Origin: Bacillus canaveralius | GTDB taxonomy: Bacteria; Bacillota; Bacilli; Bacillales; Cytobacillaceae | Reading direction: 5' to 3' | NCBI RefSeq assembly: GCF_002860125.1 | Contig: NZ_PGVA01000023.1 | Coordinates: 1-56,749 of the forward strand | DNA: 56,749 nt | In this document: in pieces, positions 43,759 to 52,777 of the stretch | Position numbering within the stretch: the first letter of the stretch is position 1 | Layout of the letters: each line of letters opens with the position of its first letter | The notes under the pieces: generated by a model | The model's input: only the letters and a program-made list of their open reading frames with translations | Databases searched by the model: none | What the model was told of the DNA's origin: nothing | Program-made: the position numbers and the translations under genes

Positions 43759-46272
43759 ATGCTTGGAATTTTAAATAAAGTATTTGATCAAAATAAACGC
43801 GATTTAAAACGCCTGGCAAAGCTGGCTGATGAGGTAGACAGCCTCGCTCAGGATATGAAACAATTATCGGATGAAGATCTTCGTCAGAAAACGGAGGAGT
43901 TTAAAGCCCGCTACCAAAAAGGCGAAGCACTTGAGAATTTGCTTCCTGAAGCATTTGCGGTGGTCCGAGAAGCAGCGAAGCGTGTGCTTGGCCTGTATCC
44001 TTACCATGTCCAGTTAATGGGGGGAGCTGCCCTCCATGACGGGAATATTGCCGAAATGAAAACCGGTGAAGGTAAAACGTTAACAGCGACCATGCCCGTT
44101 TATTTAAATGCGATTACTGGTAAAGGTGTTCACGTTATTACCGTCAACGAATACCTTGCCAGCCGTGATGCGACCGAAATGGGACGTCTTTATGAGTTTC
44201 TTGGCCTGACAGTCGGCCTGAATTTAAACGGCCTTTCGAAGGAAGAAAAGCAAGCGGCTTATGCAGCTGATATTACGTATGGTACAAATAATGAATTCGG
44301 GTTTGATTATTTGCGTGATAACATGGTGCTCTACAAGCATCAAAAGGTTCAGCGCCCGCTTTACTTTGCGGTCATTGATGAGGTTGACTCGATTTTAATC
44401 GATGAAGCGCGGACACCGTTGATCATTTCAGGAACTGCGCAAAAGTCTACTCAGCTTTATATTCAGGCAAATGCGTTTGTCAGGACGTTAACTAGAGACG
44501 ATGATTACACATATGATGAAAAAACGAAGAGTGTACAGCTGACAGAGGAAGGGATGACGAAAGCCGAGAAGGCGTTCGGTATCGATAACTTGTTTGATAT
44601 TTCCCATGTCTCTTTAAACCACCACATCAGCCAGGCGCTTAAAGCTCATGCCAGCATGCATCTGGATGTGGATTATGTGGTTCAGGACGGCGAAATTGTG
44701 ATTGTTGACCAATTTACCGGCCGCTTAATGAAAGGGCGCCGTTACAGCGACGGCCTCCACCAGGCAATTGAGGCAAAAGAAGGCCTTGAAGTCCAAAATG
44801 AAAGCATGACCCTCGCCACCATTACATTCCAGAATTACTTCCGTATGTATGAAAAACTTTCCGGGATGACCGGTACGGCGAAAACGGAAGAAGAGGAATT
44901 CCGCAATATTTACAATATGAATGTTATTGCGATCGCGACGAATAAGCCGATAATTCGTGATGACCGTGCAGACCTTATCTATGCTTCAATGGAAGGAAAA
45001 TTCCGGGCTGTCGTCGAGGATATTGCCGAGCGTTACGAAAAAGGCCAGCCCGTTCTGGTTGGTACAGTGGCGATTGAAACATCTGAATTAATTTCCAAGC
45101 TTCTATCGAAAAAAGGCGTCCGCCACAATGTGCTCAATGCGAAAAACCATGGCCGTGAAGCCGAAATTATTGCGAATGCCGGTGAACGTGGATCCGTCAC
45201 GATTGCAACAAACATGGCCGGCCGCGGTACCGATATTAAGCTTGGTGAAGGTGTGGTAGACCTTGGCGGTTTGGCCGTTGTCGGTACGGAACGGCATGAG
45301 AGCCGCCGGATTGATAACCAGCTGCGCGGTCGTTCCGGACGTCAGGGAGACCCGGGGGTGACCCAGTTCTATCTTTCGATGGAGGATGAACTGATGCGCC
45401 GCTTCGGCTCTGACAATATGAAAGCGATGATGACTCGCCTTGGCATGGATGATTCCCAGCCGATCCAGAGCAAAATGGTTTCCAAAGCTGTCGAATCAGC
45501 GCAAAAACGCGTTGAAGGCAATAACTTTGATGCCCGTAAGCAGCTCCTTCAGTACGATGATGTTCTGCGCCAACAGCGTGAAATTATTTACAAACAGCGC
45601 AACGAGGTATTGGAGTCGGAAAACCTGCGCGAGATTGTCGAAAATATGATTCATGGTGTGCTTTCCCGCCATGTTGAAGCCCATACACCGGGTAATGAAG
45701 ATCCGGAACAATGGGATCTGCAGGGCATTGTTGACTATGTCAACGGAAACCTTCTTAAGGAAGGCGACATTACAACCGATGATTTGCGCGGAAAAGAAGC
45801 TGAAGAGATCATCGAGATCATTTTTGCAAAAGTAAAAGACCGTTATGATGAAAAAGAATCTGTTCTGGACAATGAGCAAATGCGCGAATTTGAGAAGGTT
45901 ATCGTTCTCCGTGCCGTTGACTCTAAATGGATGGATCATATTGATGCGATGGACCAGCTCCGCCAAGGTATTCACCTGCGCGCATATGGACAAACGGATC
46001 CACTCCGTGAATACCAGCACGAAGGCTTCGCTATGTTTGAAACTATGATTGAGTCAATTGAAGAAGATGTTGCAAAATACATCATGAAAGCGGAAATCCG
46101 CAATAACCTTGAGCGCCAGGAGGTTGCCAAAGGTCATGCGGTAAATCCTAAGGAAGATGGGGAAAAGGTCAAGAAAAAGCCGGTTGTCAAAGAAATTCAA
46201 CTTGGCCGTAATGACCCATGCTACTGTGGAAGCGGCAAAAAATATAAAAACTGCCACGGAATTAGCGGATAA
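43759..46272 (+). CDS. secA: Preprotein translocase ATPase SecA
   Basis: 837 residues. Walker A region [32 protein letters not shown], Walker [30 protein letters not shown], and [11 protein letters not shown] are all present. The C-terminus carries the SecB/lipid-binding zinc motif [13 protein letters not shown]. It drives secretory proteins through SecYEG. AAAGGAG precedes the ATG. Length and domain order are normal. Confidence 0.98.
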   Translation: MLGILNKVFDQNKRDLKRLAKLADEVDSLAQDMKQLSDEDLRQKTEEFKARYQKGEALENLLPEAFAVVREAAKRVLGLYPYHVQLMGGAALHDGNIAEMKTGEGKTLTATMPVYLNAITGKGVHVITVNEYLASRDATEMGRLYEFLGLTVGLNLNGLSKEEKQAAYAADITYGTNNEFGFDYLRDNMVLYKHQKVQRPLYFAVIDEVDSILIDEARTPLIISGTAQKSTQLYIQANAFVRTLTRDDDYTYDEKTKSVQLTEEGMTKAEKAFGIDNLFDISHVSLNHHISQALKAHASMHLDVDYVVQDGEIVIVDQFTGRLMKGRRYSDGLHQAIEAKEGLEVQNESMTLATITFQNYFRMYEKLSGMTGTAKTEEEEFRNIYNMNVIAIATNKPIIRDDRADLIYASMEGKFRAVVEDIAERYEKGQPVLVGTVAIETSELISKLLSKKGVRHNVLNAKNHGREAEIIANAGERGSVTIATNMAGRGTDIKLGEGVVDLGGLAVVGTERHESRRIDNQLRGRSGRQGDPGVTQFYLSMEDELMRRFGSDNMKAMMTRLGMDDSQPIQSKMVSKAVESAQKRVEGNNFDARKQLLQYDDVLRQQREIIYKQRNEVLESENLREIVENMIHGVLSRHVEAHTPGNEDPEQWDLQGIVDYVNGNLLKEGDITTDDLRGKEAEEIIEIIFAKVKDRYDEKESVLDNEQMREFEKVIVLRAVDSKWMDHIDAMDQLRQGIHLRAYGQTDPLREYQHEGFAMFETMIESIEEDVAKYIMKAEIRNNLERQEVAKGHAVNPKEDGEKVKKKPVVKEIQLGRNDPCYCGSGKKYKNCHGISG

Positions 46273-46290
46273 GCCAATACAATAAGCATG

Positions 46291-46326
46291 AAAAGAGGGC
46301 CAGGCAAGCTCTGCCGGCCCTCTTTT
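46291..46326 (+). terminator. Terminator of secA
   Basis: AAAAGAGGGCC pairs with GGCCCTCTTTT; an inner GGCA/TGCC stem extends it. Confidence 0.88.
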
Positions 46327-46393
46327 ACCTGCCAGAGTATCTTTGCAGAGCTTCAAACGATATACTAATAAAAACTCTTAGAGGTGACCGAAT

Positions 46394-47495
46394 ATGGAAT
46401 TAGCGGATATTCGCAATGAATTAGAAAAAACAGCTAAGAAATTAGCGGACTTCAGGGGGTCTCTTTGACCTTGAAAATAAAGAGGCCAGAATAGCAGAAC
46501 TTGATGAAGTCATGCTGCAGCCCGGTTTCTGGGATGATCAGCAAAAAGCCCAGACCGTCATTAATGAAGGGAACGCATTAAAAGAGCTCGTCAATGAATT
46601 CAAAAGCCTTTATGAGACTTATGAAAATTTAGAGCTTACCTATGAGCTTGTTCGTGAAGAACCTGATGAGGAGCTACAGGAAGAGCTTTCTTCGGAAATG
46701 ATCGAATTAAGAGACCGTCTCAACGACTTTGAACTCCAGCTTCTCCTAAGCGAGGAATATGATAAAAACAACGCCATTCTTGAACTTCATCCGGGAGCAG
46801 GCGGAACCGAATCCCAGGACTGGGGTTCAATGCTGCTGCGCATGTATACCCGCTGGGCCGAAAAGAAAGGCTTTAAAGTCGAAACCCTCGACTATCTTCC
46901 CGGAGATGAGGCGGGAATCAAGAGTGTCACCCTTGCGATCAAAGGGCATAATGCTTATGGCTACTTGAAAGCGGAAAAAGGCGTGCACCGTCTTGTCAGG
47001 ATTTCTCCTTTTGATTCATCGGGGCGGCGCCATACTTCGTTCGCTTCCTGTGAAGTGATGCCTGAATTCAATGACGAGATTGAAATTGATATTCGTACCG
47101 AAGATTTGAAAATCGACACTTATAGGGCGAGCGGTGCCGGAGGACAGCATATCAATACAACCGATTCTGCCGTCCGGATTACGCATCTGCCGACCGGTGT
47201 TGTCGTTACTTGCCAAACAGAGCGTTCACAGATCAAGAACCGCGAGCATGCGATGAAAATGCTCAAGGCAAAATTATATCAACGCAAGATTGAAGAACAG
47301 GAACAAGAGCTTGCCGAAATCCGTGGCGAACAGAAGGAGATTGGCTGGGGCAGCCAAATCCGCTCGTACGTTTTCCACCCTTATTCAATGGTGAAAGATC
47401 ACCGCACCAACACGGAAGTCGGTAACATCCAGGCCGTAATGGACGGTGAACTGGATGTGTTCATAAACGCCTATTTGCGATCAAGGTTAAACTAA
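46394..47495 (+). CDS. prfB: Peptide chain release factor 2 (programmed +1 frameshift)
   Basis: Translation starts at ATG 46394 (GAGGTGA upstream), reads 24 codons to 46465, then meets an in-frame TGA at 46466-46468. Skipping T46466 continues in the +1 frame from GAC 46467 to the stop at 47493-47495, giving 366 residues. The coding parts are therefore 46394-46465 joined to 46467-47495. Class-I release-factor signatures are present: the stop-codon reading SPF tripeptide ([10 protein letters not shown]) and the peptidyl-hydrolysis GGQ (GAGGQHIN). RF2 recognises UGA and UAA; low RF2 slows termination at its own UGA and favours the shift. Confidence 0.97.
46454..46469 (+). promoter_or_regulatory. 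prfB: prfB autoregulatory frameshift site
   Basis: AGGGGG-TCT-CTT-TGA-C: an internal Shine-Dalgarno-like AGGGGG, the slippery CTT codon and the TGA followed by C, as in other bacterial prfB genes. Confidence 0.95.
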
Positions 47496-47500
47496 ATGGG

Positions 47501-47534
47501 AAAGCCTTTTGCTGGAATCTGGCAGAGGCTTTTT
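47501..47534 (+). terminator. Terminator of prfB
   Basis: AAAGCCT (47501-47507) pairs with AGGCTTT (47526-47532), with partial inner pairing, followed by more T. Confidence 0.75.
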
Positions 47535-47619
47535 CTATTGTTTACATTCCCTTAGCAGCACTGCTTAAATTCCATTAATGAATGAGGATTTAATCCTTTA
47601 ACACGGCAATACAGCGCCA

Positions 47620-47649
47620 TTTACACAAAATCTCCTTCCATGCTATACT
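47620..47649 (+). promoter_or_regulatory. Sigma-A promoter of yvjA
   Basis: TTTACA (47620-47625), an 18-nt spacer ending in TGC, and TATACT (47644-47649), so both a -35 and an extended -10. A dyad (ACTTTC 47651-47656 with GAAAGT 47665-47670) lies at the transcription start region. Confidence 0.65.
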
Positions 47650-47696
47650 CACTTTCGGTCGAAAGAAAGTGTGAATTTAAAGGAGTAAACCGAGAA

Positions 47697-48563
47697 ATGA
47701 AGCGAATGTATACTATATATACAAATCATCCATTATTAGCGAGGTTCATAGAGTATTTCTATGTTTTAGTTGGATCAGCAATTGTGGCACTCGCCTTTAA
47801 TGTCTTCCTGCTGCCAAACCGGGTGGCTTCGGGTGGTGTGAGCGGAATCAGTACAATTCTAAATGCTGTGATAGAATGGGAGCCTGCTTATGTGCAATGG
47901 GCTTTTAATATTCCGCTCTTTGTTGCCGGGTTAATCTTTCTTGGCAAGCAATTTGGGGCAAAAACGCTTGCCGGTACGATCTTCTTGCCGCTTGTCGTAT
48001 TCCTATCCAACGATCTAGAACCATGGACCAGCGATCCTTTGCTTGGCTCTTTATTCGGCGGCATTGGTGTCGGGCTTGGTCTCGGAATTGTCTTTCGCGG
48101 AAAAGCATCAACAGGCGGAACGGATTTAGCTGCGCAAATCATTCATAAGTATACAGGCTTTTCGCTTGGCAGAAGCGTTGCCCTCATTGACGGTCTAATA
48201 GTCTTGTCGGCCGCGATCGTCTTTGATATCGAAAGTGGTTTATATGCTTTAATAGGGCTTTATGTAACGAGTAAAACGATTGATTTCGTCCAAGTAGGCT
48301 TGGGACGATCAAAGATGGCGATGATTATTACAAACAGGCAGGACGAAGTCCGTGAAGCCATTTTGATTAAAATAGACCGGGGTGTGACAAAACTATCAGC
48401 ATATGGTGGTTTTACGGACCATGAGAGGCCAATCTTAATGTGTGTCGTCGATCAAACTGAGTTCACAAAATTGAAACAACTAGTAAAAAGCATTGATCCA
48501 ACTGCATTTGTGATTGTTATGGATGCTGCAGAGGTATTGGGAGAGGGTTTCAAACGAGCATGA
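47697..48563 (+). CDS. yvjA: YitT family membrane protein (DUF161/DUF2179)
   Basis: 288 residues from the ATG at 47697, chosen for AAAGGAG just upstream; the frame extends back to 47640 across the promoter. Five to six membrane segments (ALAFNVFLLPNRVASGGVSG; GIGVGLGLGIVFRGKASTGG) and a soluble C-terminal DUF2179 domain (AMIITNRQDEVREAILIKID; SAYGGFTDHERPILM). The function of the family is not established. It stands between prfB and cccB as B. subtilis yvjA does. Confidence 0.9.
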   Translation: MKRMYTIYTNHPLLARFIEYFYVLVGSAIVALAFNVFLLPNRVASGGVSGISTILNAVIEWEPAYVQWAFNIPLFVAGLIFLGKQFGAKTLAGTIFLPLVVFLSNDLEPWTSDPLLGSLFGGIGVGLGLGIVFRGKASTGGTDLAAQIIHKYTGFSLGRSVALIDGLIVLSAAIVFDIESGLYALIGLYVTSKTIDFVQVGLGRSKMAMIITNRQDEVREAILIKIDRGVTKLSAYGGFTDHERPILMCVVDQTEFTKLKQLVKSIDPTAFVIVMDAAEVLGEGFKRA

Positions 48564-48616
48564 GATTGGTATAATGTAACTGTACTATGCAATTTTTAAC
48601 TCTCGGGGGGATATTA

Positions 48617-48958
48617 GTGAAAAAGAAGTTGCTCGCTTTAATGATGGGTACTGCTCTTGTGTTGGCTGCCTGTGGAGGCGGCGATGAAGCTGCTGATGAC
48701 AAAGCAACAAAAGATGGCGAAGAAACAACAACAGCCAGCGGCGGAGATGCTGAAAAGCTTTATAACCAAAAATGTTTACAATGCCACGGGGAAAACCTCG
48801 AGGGTGGAGCAGGCCCTGCTCTCGATAAAGTAGGCGCTGATCTATCAAAAGAAGATATTGAAACGATTATTGCTGAGGGAAAAGGAATTATGCCGGCTGG
48901 AGCATTAAAAGGTGAAGAAGCCTCGACTGTTGCCGACTGGCTGGCAGCAAAAAAATAA
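48617..48958 (+). CDS. cccB: Cytochrome c-551, membrane-anchored lipoprotein
   Basis: 113 residues from GTG at 48617 with GGGGGG upstream. A signal peptide ends in the lipobox LAAC (KKKLLALMMGTALVLAAC), then a Gly/Asp/Glu/Thr-rich linker. The cytochrome domain has the haem motif CLQCH and a later Met ligand in GIMPAGAL. It carries electrons on the outer face of the membrane. Monocistronic, with its own terminator. Confidence 0.94.
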   Translation: MKKKLLALMMGTALVLAACGGGDEAADDKATKDGEETTTASGGDAEKLYNQKCLQCHGENLEGGAGPALDKVGADLSKEDIETIIAEGKGIMPAGALKGEEASTVADWLAAKK

Positions 48959-48972
48959 GTGAATAAAGCCCG

Positions 48973-49005
48973 AAAAACGTTCTGTATATAGCAGAACGTT
49001 TTTTA
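48973..49005 (+). terminator. Terminator of cccB
   Basis: AAAAACGTTCTG pairs with CAGAACGTTTTTT around TATATAG. Confidence 0.9.
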
Positions 49006-49144
49006 TATTAGAAAAATAGTATTTTTTAAGGACCTTGTCATGAAATAATAAATGGTAGAACCTTCACTAACTGTCTTGCTGTTAAGAAAAATCTTCGTCT
49101 TTTTGCCCCTTTTTTATAAATCTCCCAATTCGGATGAAATTATT

Positions 49145-49161
49145 TGTTACATTACTGTTAC
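49145..49161 (+). promoter_or_regulatory. WalR (YycF) binding site upstream of ftsEX
   Basis: TGTTAC-ATTAC-TGTTAC: both half-sites match the WalR consensus TGTWAH with the required 5-nt spacing. WalR controls wall hydrolase genes, which fits ftsEX and the M23 peptidase downstream. Confidence 0.5.
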
Positions 49162-49207
49162 GTAAATGTCATATTAGTAACATTAAAAATGCGATTTTAA
49201 AAATTTT

Positions 49208-49235
49208 TTGTAGAATATTGGCTTAAAGATAGAAT
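49208..49235 (+). promoter_or_regulatory. Candidate promoter downstream of the WalR box
   Basis: TTGTAG (49208-49213), a 16-nt spacer and TAGAAT (49230-49235), 46 nt downstream of the direct repeat. Each box has two or fewer mismatches to sigma-A consensus. Confidence 0.35.
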
Positions 49236-49347
49236 GGAAAATTAAAATTATAATAGATTTATTAACCAACAGAGGAAAAATGTAGTTATTTCGTACTAAA
49301 ATGAAATGAAAATGTAATATTTATTCGGTTTATTTGACAATTTATGA

Positions 49348-49356
49348 TGTTATAAT
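49348..49356 (+). promoter_or_regulatory. Extended -10 promoter of ftsEX
   Basis: TG-T-TATAAT. A TTGACA lies only 11 nt upstream, too close to serve as its -35, so activity would depend on the extended -10. Confidence 0.5.
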
Positions 49357-49503
49357 AGTCTAGGCAAGAGGCGAAAAGGCTTGTTGCTATTGTCTAGTTA
49401 TGTGCCACGGATAAGAAATTTGTCGAAATCGACGAAGATTGTCAAAAGATGTAAAATGATAAAATCTTATTGGCATATATTTTAAGTTCAGGTGATGGTA
49501 TAA

Positions 49504-50190
49504 ATGATAGAAATGCAATCAGTTTTTAAAAAGTACCCAAACGGTGTGATCGCCGTTAACGGAATAGATGTGACAATTAAGCAAGGCGAATTTGTATATG
49601 TAGTTGGTCCAAGTGGTGCGGGGAAATCTACTTTCATTAAAATGATGTATCGTGAGGAAAAACCTTCAAAAGGGGCGATCCTGATTAATGGAATAGACCT
49701 TGGGAAACTAAAGCCCAAAAAGGTTCCGCTATTGCGCCGAAACATAGGCGTTGTTTTTCAAGACTTTAAATTGCTTCCGACATTAAGCGTCTATGAAAAC
49801 GTCGCGTTTGCCTTAGAGGTTATCGAAGAACAGCCGAAACAAATAAAGAAGCGCGTTTTGGAGACGCTCGAGCTTGTTGGATTAAAACATAAAGCAAGAA
49901 TGCTTCCAACCGAGCTTTCAGGTGGCGAGCAGCAGCGTGTTTCGATCGCCCGTTCGATTGTTAACGCTCCTAAGTTAGTAATTGCCGATGAACCAACCGG
50001 AAACCTTGACCCTGATACATCATGGGAAATTATGAACATATTTGATGAAATCAACACGAGAGGGACGACCGTGGTCATGGCAACACATAATAAGGAAATT
50101 GTTAATACGATCACCCATCGTGTTATTGCGATTGAGAACGGGAAAATTGCCCGGGATGAACAGAGGGGGGAATACGGCTATGAAAGCTAG
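49504..50190 (+). CDS. ftsE: Cell division ATP-binding protein FtsE
   Basis: 228 residues, ABC ATPase. Walker A GPSGAGKST, Q-loop VFQDFKLLPTLSVYENVAF, signature LSGGEQQRVSIARS, Walker B LVIADEPTGNLDP and the switch His in MATHNKEIV. FtsE powers FtsX, which signals ATP hydrolysis across the membrane to activate a peptidoglycan hydrolase. CAGGTGATGG precedes the ATG; the last 11 nt overlap ftsX. Confidence 0.97.
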   Translation: MIEMQSVFKKYPNGVIAVNGIDVTIKQGEFVYVVGPSGAGKSTFIKMMYREEKPSKGAILINGIDLGKLKPKKVPLLRRNIGVVFQDFKLLPTLSVYENVAFALEVIEEQPKQIKKRVLETLELVGLKHKARMLPTELSGGEQQRVSIARSIVNAPKLVIADEPTGNLDPDTSWEIMNIFDEINTRGTTVVMATHNKEIVNTITHRVIAIENGKIARDEQRGEYGYES

Positions 50191-51073
50191 AACCCTTCGC
50201 CGTCATGTTAGAGAGAGCTTTAAAAGTTTGGGAAGAAACGGCTGGATGACCTTTGCGTCAGTCAGCGCCGTTACCGTAACATTAATTTTAGTTGGCGTCT
50301 TTTTCGTTATTATGATGAATCTCAATAAAGTAGCTACAACTATTGAAGAGAACGTCGAAATTCGCGTGCACATCGATATCGCTGCCACTGAGCAGGACCA
50401 AGAGGTTTTAAAGCAACAGATTGAACAGATTCCCGAGGTGAGCAGCACTACATATTCACCAAAAGAAAAAGAACTGACTAATCTGATCGAAAGCCTTGGA
50501 GAAGAAGGGGAAATATTCCAGTTGTTTGAACAGGATAACCCATTGAACGATGTATTTATCGTAAAAACGAAAAATCCAACAGACACAATGGCTGTTGCAA
50601 AGAAAATTGAGAAGATGCAGTACGCTTCAAATGTTAAATATGGACAAGGCTCCATAGAAAAGCTATTTGCATTTATCGAAACGAGCCGCAATGTTGGGCT
50701 TGTGCTAATAATCGGTTTATTATTTACCGCGATGTTTCTGATTTCAAATACGATCAAGATCACGATCGTAGCGAGAAGAAAAGAAATTGAGATTATGAAA
50801 TTGGTAGGAGCAACCAATTCCTTTATCCGCTGGCCATTCTTTTTAGAAGGGTTGTGGCTTGGAATTCTTGGCTCAATTGTGCCAATTGCGATTATTGCCG
50901 TTACTTATCGCTATGCTTACGACTATATCGAACCAAGATTAACTAACCATTTTATTAAGCTTCTTGAATTTAATCCATTCGTTTACCAAGTTGCGGGGCT
51001 TCTCATTTTAATGGGAGCGATCATCGGAATTTGGGGCAGCTTAATGTCAGTACGCAAGTTTTTAAAAGTGTAG
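50180..51073 (+). CDS. ftsX: Cell division membrane protein FtsX
   Basis: 297 residues from the ATG at 50180 (GAGGGGGG upstream); the open frame back to 50042 lies inside ftsE. N-terminal RHVRESFKSLGRNGWMTFAS, a first membrane segment, an extracellular loop (about 55-165) that contacts the hydrolase partner, and a C-terminal three-segment FtsX domain with TIKITIVARRKEIEIMKLVG. In B. subtilis the partner is CwlO; here a coiled-coil M23 protein follows with no terminator between. Confidence 0.96.
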   Translation: MKARTLRRHVRESFKSLGRNGWMTFASVSAVTVTLILVGVFFVIMMNLNKVATTIEENVEIRVHIDIAATEQDQEVLKQQIEQIPEVSSTTYSPKEKELTNLIESLGEEGEIFQLFEQDNPLNDVFIVKTKNPTDTMAVAKKIEKMQYASNVKYGQGSIEKLFAFIETSRNVGLVLIIGLLFTAMFLISNTIKITIVARRKEIEIMKLVGATNSFIRWPFFLEGLWLGILGSIVPIAIIAVTYRYAYDYIEPRLTNHFIKLLEFNPFVYQVAGLLILMGAIIGIWGSLMSVRKFLKV

Positions 51074-51212
51074 AAAGCTTGTGACCTCAGGTCGGGGTCT
51101 GTGAAGTAAGCCTTCTGCGCATTCATTGTATAGACGAATTAACTGGGGCCAAAGGTTCACCATTGTATGAGATTAGTAGATCAACCTGGAAGTCGAAAGG
51201 AGAATTCGGAAT

Positions 51213-52526
51213 TTGAAACATTCATTATTAACTCTCACGGTTGTTGCAACTGTGGGAATGGGGAGTATTTTAACAGGGGCAGGTGCTAGTCCAGCATTAG
51301 CATCTACAAAATTACAAGAATTAGAGAATCAGAAGAAAGCCCTCCAGCAGGAACGTTCAGGCATTAATTCCGGAATTAATGAAGCAGAAGGTCAAATAAA
51401 CCAACTGCAGGGACAGCAGGATAATGTTCAAAATGAAATTCAGCAAATTGAACTTGTAATAAACGATACGAACAGTAAAATCGCAGAAAAAGAGGGTCAA
51501 ATTGAAGCAACAAAAGTCGAAATTGAAAAGCTTCAAGGTGAGATCCAAGTATTAATGGAAAGAATCGAAAAGAGAAATCAAATGCTCAAGGACCGGGCCC
51601 GTTCATTCCAGGAAACTGGCGGCTCAGTCAGCTATGTTGATGTGTTAATGGGCGCACAAAGCTTTAGTGATTTTATCGACCGTGTCGGAGCAGTAACGAC
51701 GATTGTTGAGGCGGACCAGGGTATTCTTCGTCAGCATCGTGAAGACAAAGAACTTCTTGAGAAAAAGCAGACAGAAGTCCAACAGCAACTTGCAGACCTT
51801 GAAAAAATGCATGCAGATTTGGAAAACATGAGACAACAGCTTGATTCTCAAAAAGCTGAACAAAATAGACTGATGGCAAGCCTTGAACAGCAGGAACAGC
51901 ATGTCGAGGATCATAAAATGAGCCTAGAAGAGGAAGCTGCAATTCTTGCCGCCCAGGAAACGGCAATGGCACAAGCTATCCAAATGGAACAGCAACGCCA
52001 GGCTGAACTTGCAAGGCAGGCTGCCGAATTAGAAAAGAAAAGAAAAGAGCAGGAAGCTGCAGCTAAAGCAACCGGCAACAAAGGTGGAAACAGCAACGGT
52101 GCAAGTGTTTCTACTCCTCCAGTAGCAAACGGTGCATTTACAAGACCTGCGAGCGGTCGTCTCACATCTGGGTACGGCATGCGCCCTGGAGGATTCCATT
52201 ATGGTGCTGATATTGCGAACAGAGCAGACGGTGTACCGATCCTTGCTGCCGCAGACGGTGTAGTAATCAAATCTGAATTTTCTAAGAGCTACGGTAATGT
52301 TGTATATATTGCCCATTCGATTAATGGACAAACATTCACATCCGTTTATGCTCATATGAGCAGCCGAGCCGTACAATCTGGATTCGTCGCAAAAGGCCAG
52401 CAGATCGGCATTATGGGTAATACCGGTGATTCAGATGGTCAGCACTTGCATTTTGAACTTCATAAAGGTGGATGGAACTCCGCTAAATCTAATGCTGTAA
52501 ATCCAGCCGCTTATGTCCCGTTGTAA
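51213..52526 (+). CDS. Secreted coiled-coil M23 (LytM) peptidase, EnvC/PcsB-like organisation
   Basis: 437 residues from TTG at 51213, with AAAGGAG about 10 nt upstream. A signal peptide ends near AGASPALAS. Residues about 30-285 form a long coiled coil (LQELENQKKALQQERSG; QAELARQAAELEKKRKEQEA), like the FtsX-binding helices of PcsB, EnvC and CwlO. The C-terminal M23 domain has the zinc ligands in FHYGADI and HLHFE. It is likely a DD-endopeptidase or activator controlled by FtsEX. The last zinc ligands are intact, so it is probably active, unlike EnvC. Confidence 0.9.
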   Translation: MKHSLLTLTVVATVGMGSILTGAGASPALASTKLQELENQKKALQQERSGINSGINEAEGQINQLQGQQDNVQNEIQQIELVINDTNSKIAEKEGQIEATKVEIEKLQGEIQVLMERIEKRNQMLKDRARSFQETGGSVSYVDVLMGAQSFSDFIDRVGAVTTIVEADQGILRQHREDKELLEKKQTEVQQQLADLEKMHADLENMRQQLDSQKAEQNRLMASLEQQEQHVEDHKMSLEEEAAILAAQETAMAQAIQMEQQRQAELARQAAELEKKRKEQEAAAKATGNKGGNSNGASVSTPPVANGAFTRPASGRLTSGYGMRPGGFHYGADIANRADGVPILAAADGVVIKSEFSKSYGNVVYIAHSINGQTFTSVYAHMSSRAVQSGFVAKGQQIGIMGNTGDSDGQHLHFELHKGGWNSAKSNAVNPAAYVPL

Positions 52527-52533
52527 GCATCTC

Positions 52534-52563
52534 AGGAAGAAGCTCTATGCTTCTTCCTTTTTT
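52534..52563 (+). terminator. Terminator of ftsE-ftsX-M23
   Basis: Perfect 10-bp stem AGGAAGAAGC/GCTTCTTCCT followed by TTTTTC. Confidence 0.92.
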
Positions 52564-52777
52564 CTTTTGACAAAAATCCTAACCATATATGATTCTGATA
52601 CCCTGTCACTAAAATTTAAAAACTTGTAATCTCCCAAGAAAGAGTATTTTTTATTGTTCATAACTCGTCCCAGTCCACATATATTGATATAGACAGGGAT
52701 GCTGACGTGAATCTCTACTAGAATGGAGTATTCAGGGAAACCCTGCTTAATGTATTGTTGGAGAAAGAGGGGAAGCT

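Larger units (their letters stand above)
49006..49503. other. Long AT-rich intergenic region upstream of ftsE
   Basis: About 500 nt without a coding frame. It holds a WalR-type direct repeat (49145-49161), an inverted half-site GTAACA (49177-49182), a possible promoter (49208-49235) and an extended -10 (49348-49356). About 150 nt of transcribed leader would precede ftsE from the latter. No known riboswitch was recognised. Confidence 0.5.

Noticed and set aside
45496-46020. 174-codon minus-strand frame inside secA
   Set aside because: Antisense shadow of a highly conserved gene; no ribosome binding site or recognisable protein.
46512-47495. prfB as a simple 327-residue gene starting at 46512
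   Set aside because: The conserved N-terminal part lies upstream in another frame, joined by the canonical frameshift site.
49334-49356. TTGACA and TATAAT pair before ftsE as a standard promoter
   Set aside because: The spacer is only 11 nt, too short for sigma-A; the extended -10 alone was kept.
50042-50179. Longer FtsX reading frame starting inside ftsE
   Set aside because: The extension is basic and low-complexity, without a ribosome binding site; ATG 50180 has GAGGGGGG upstream.
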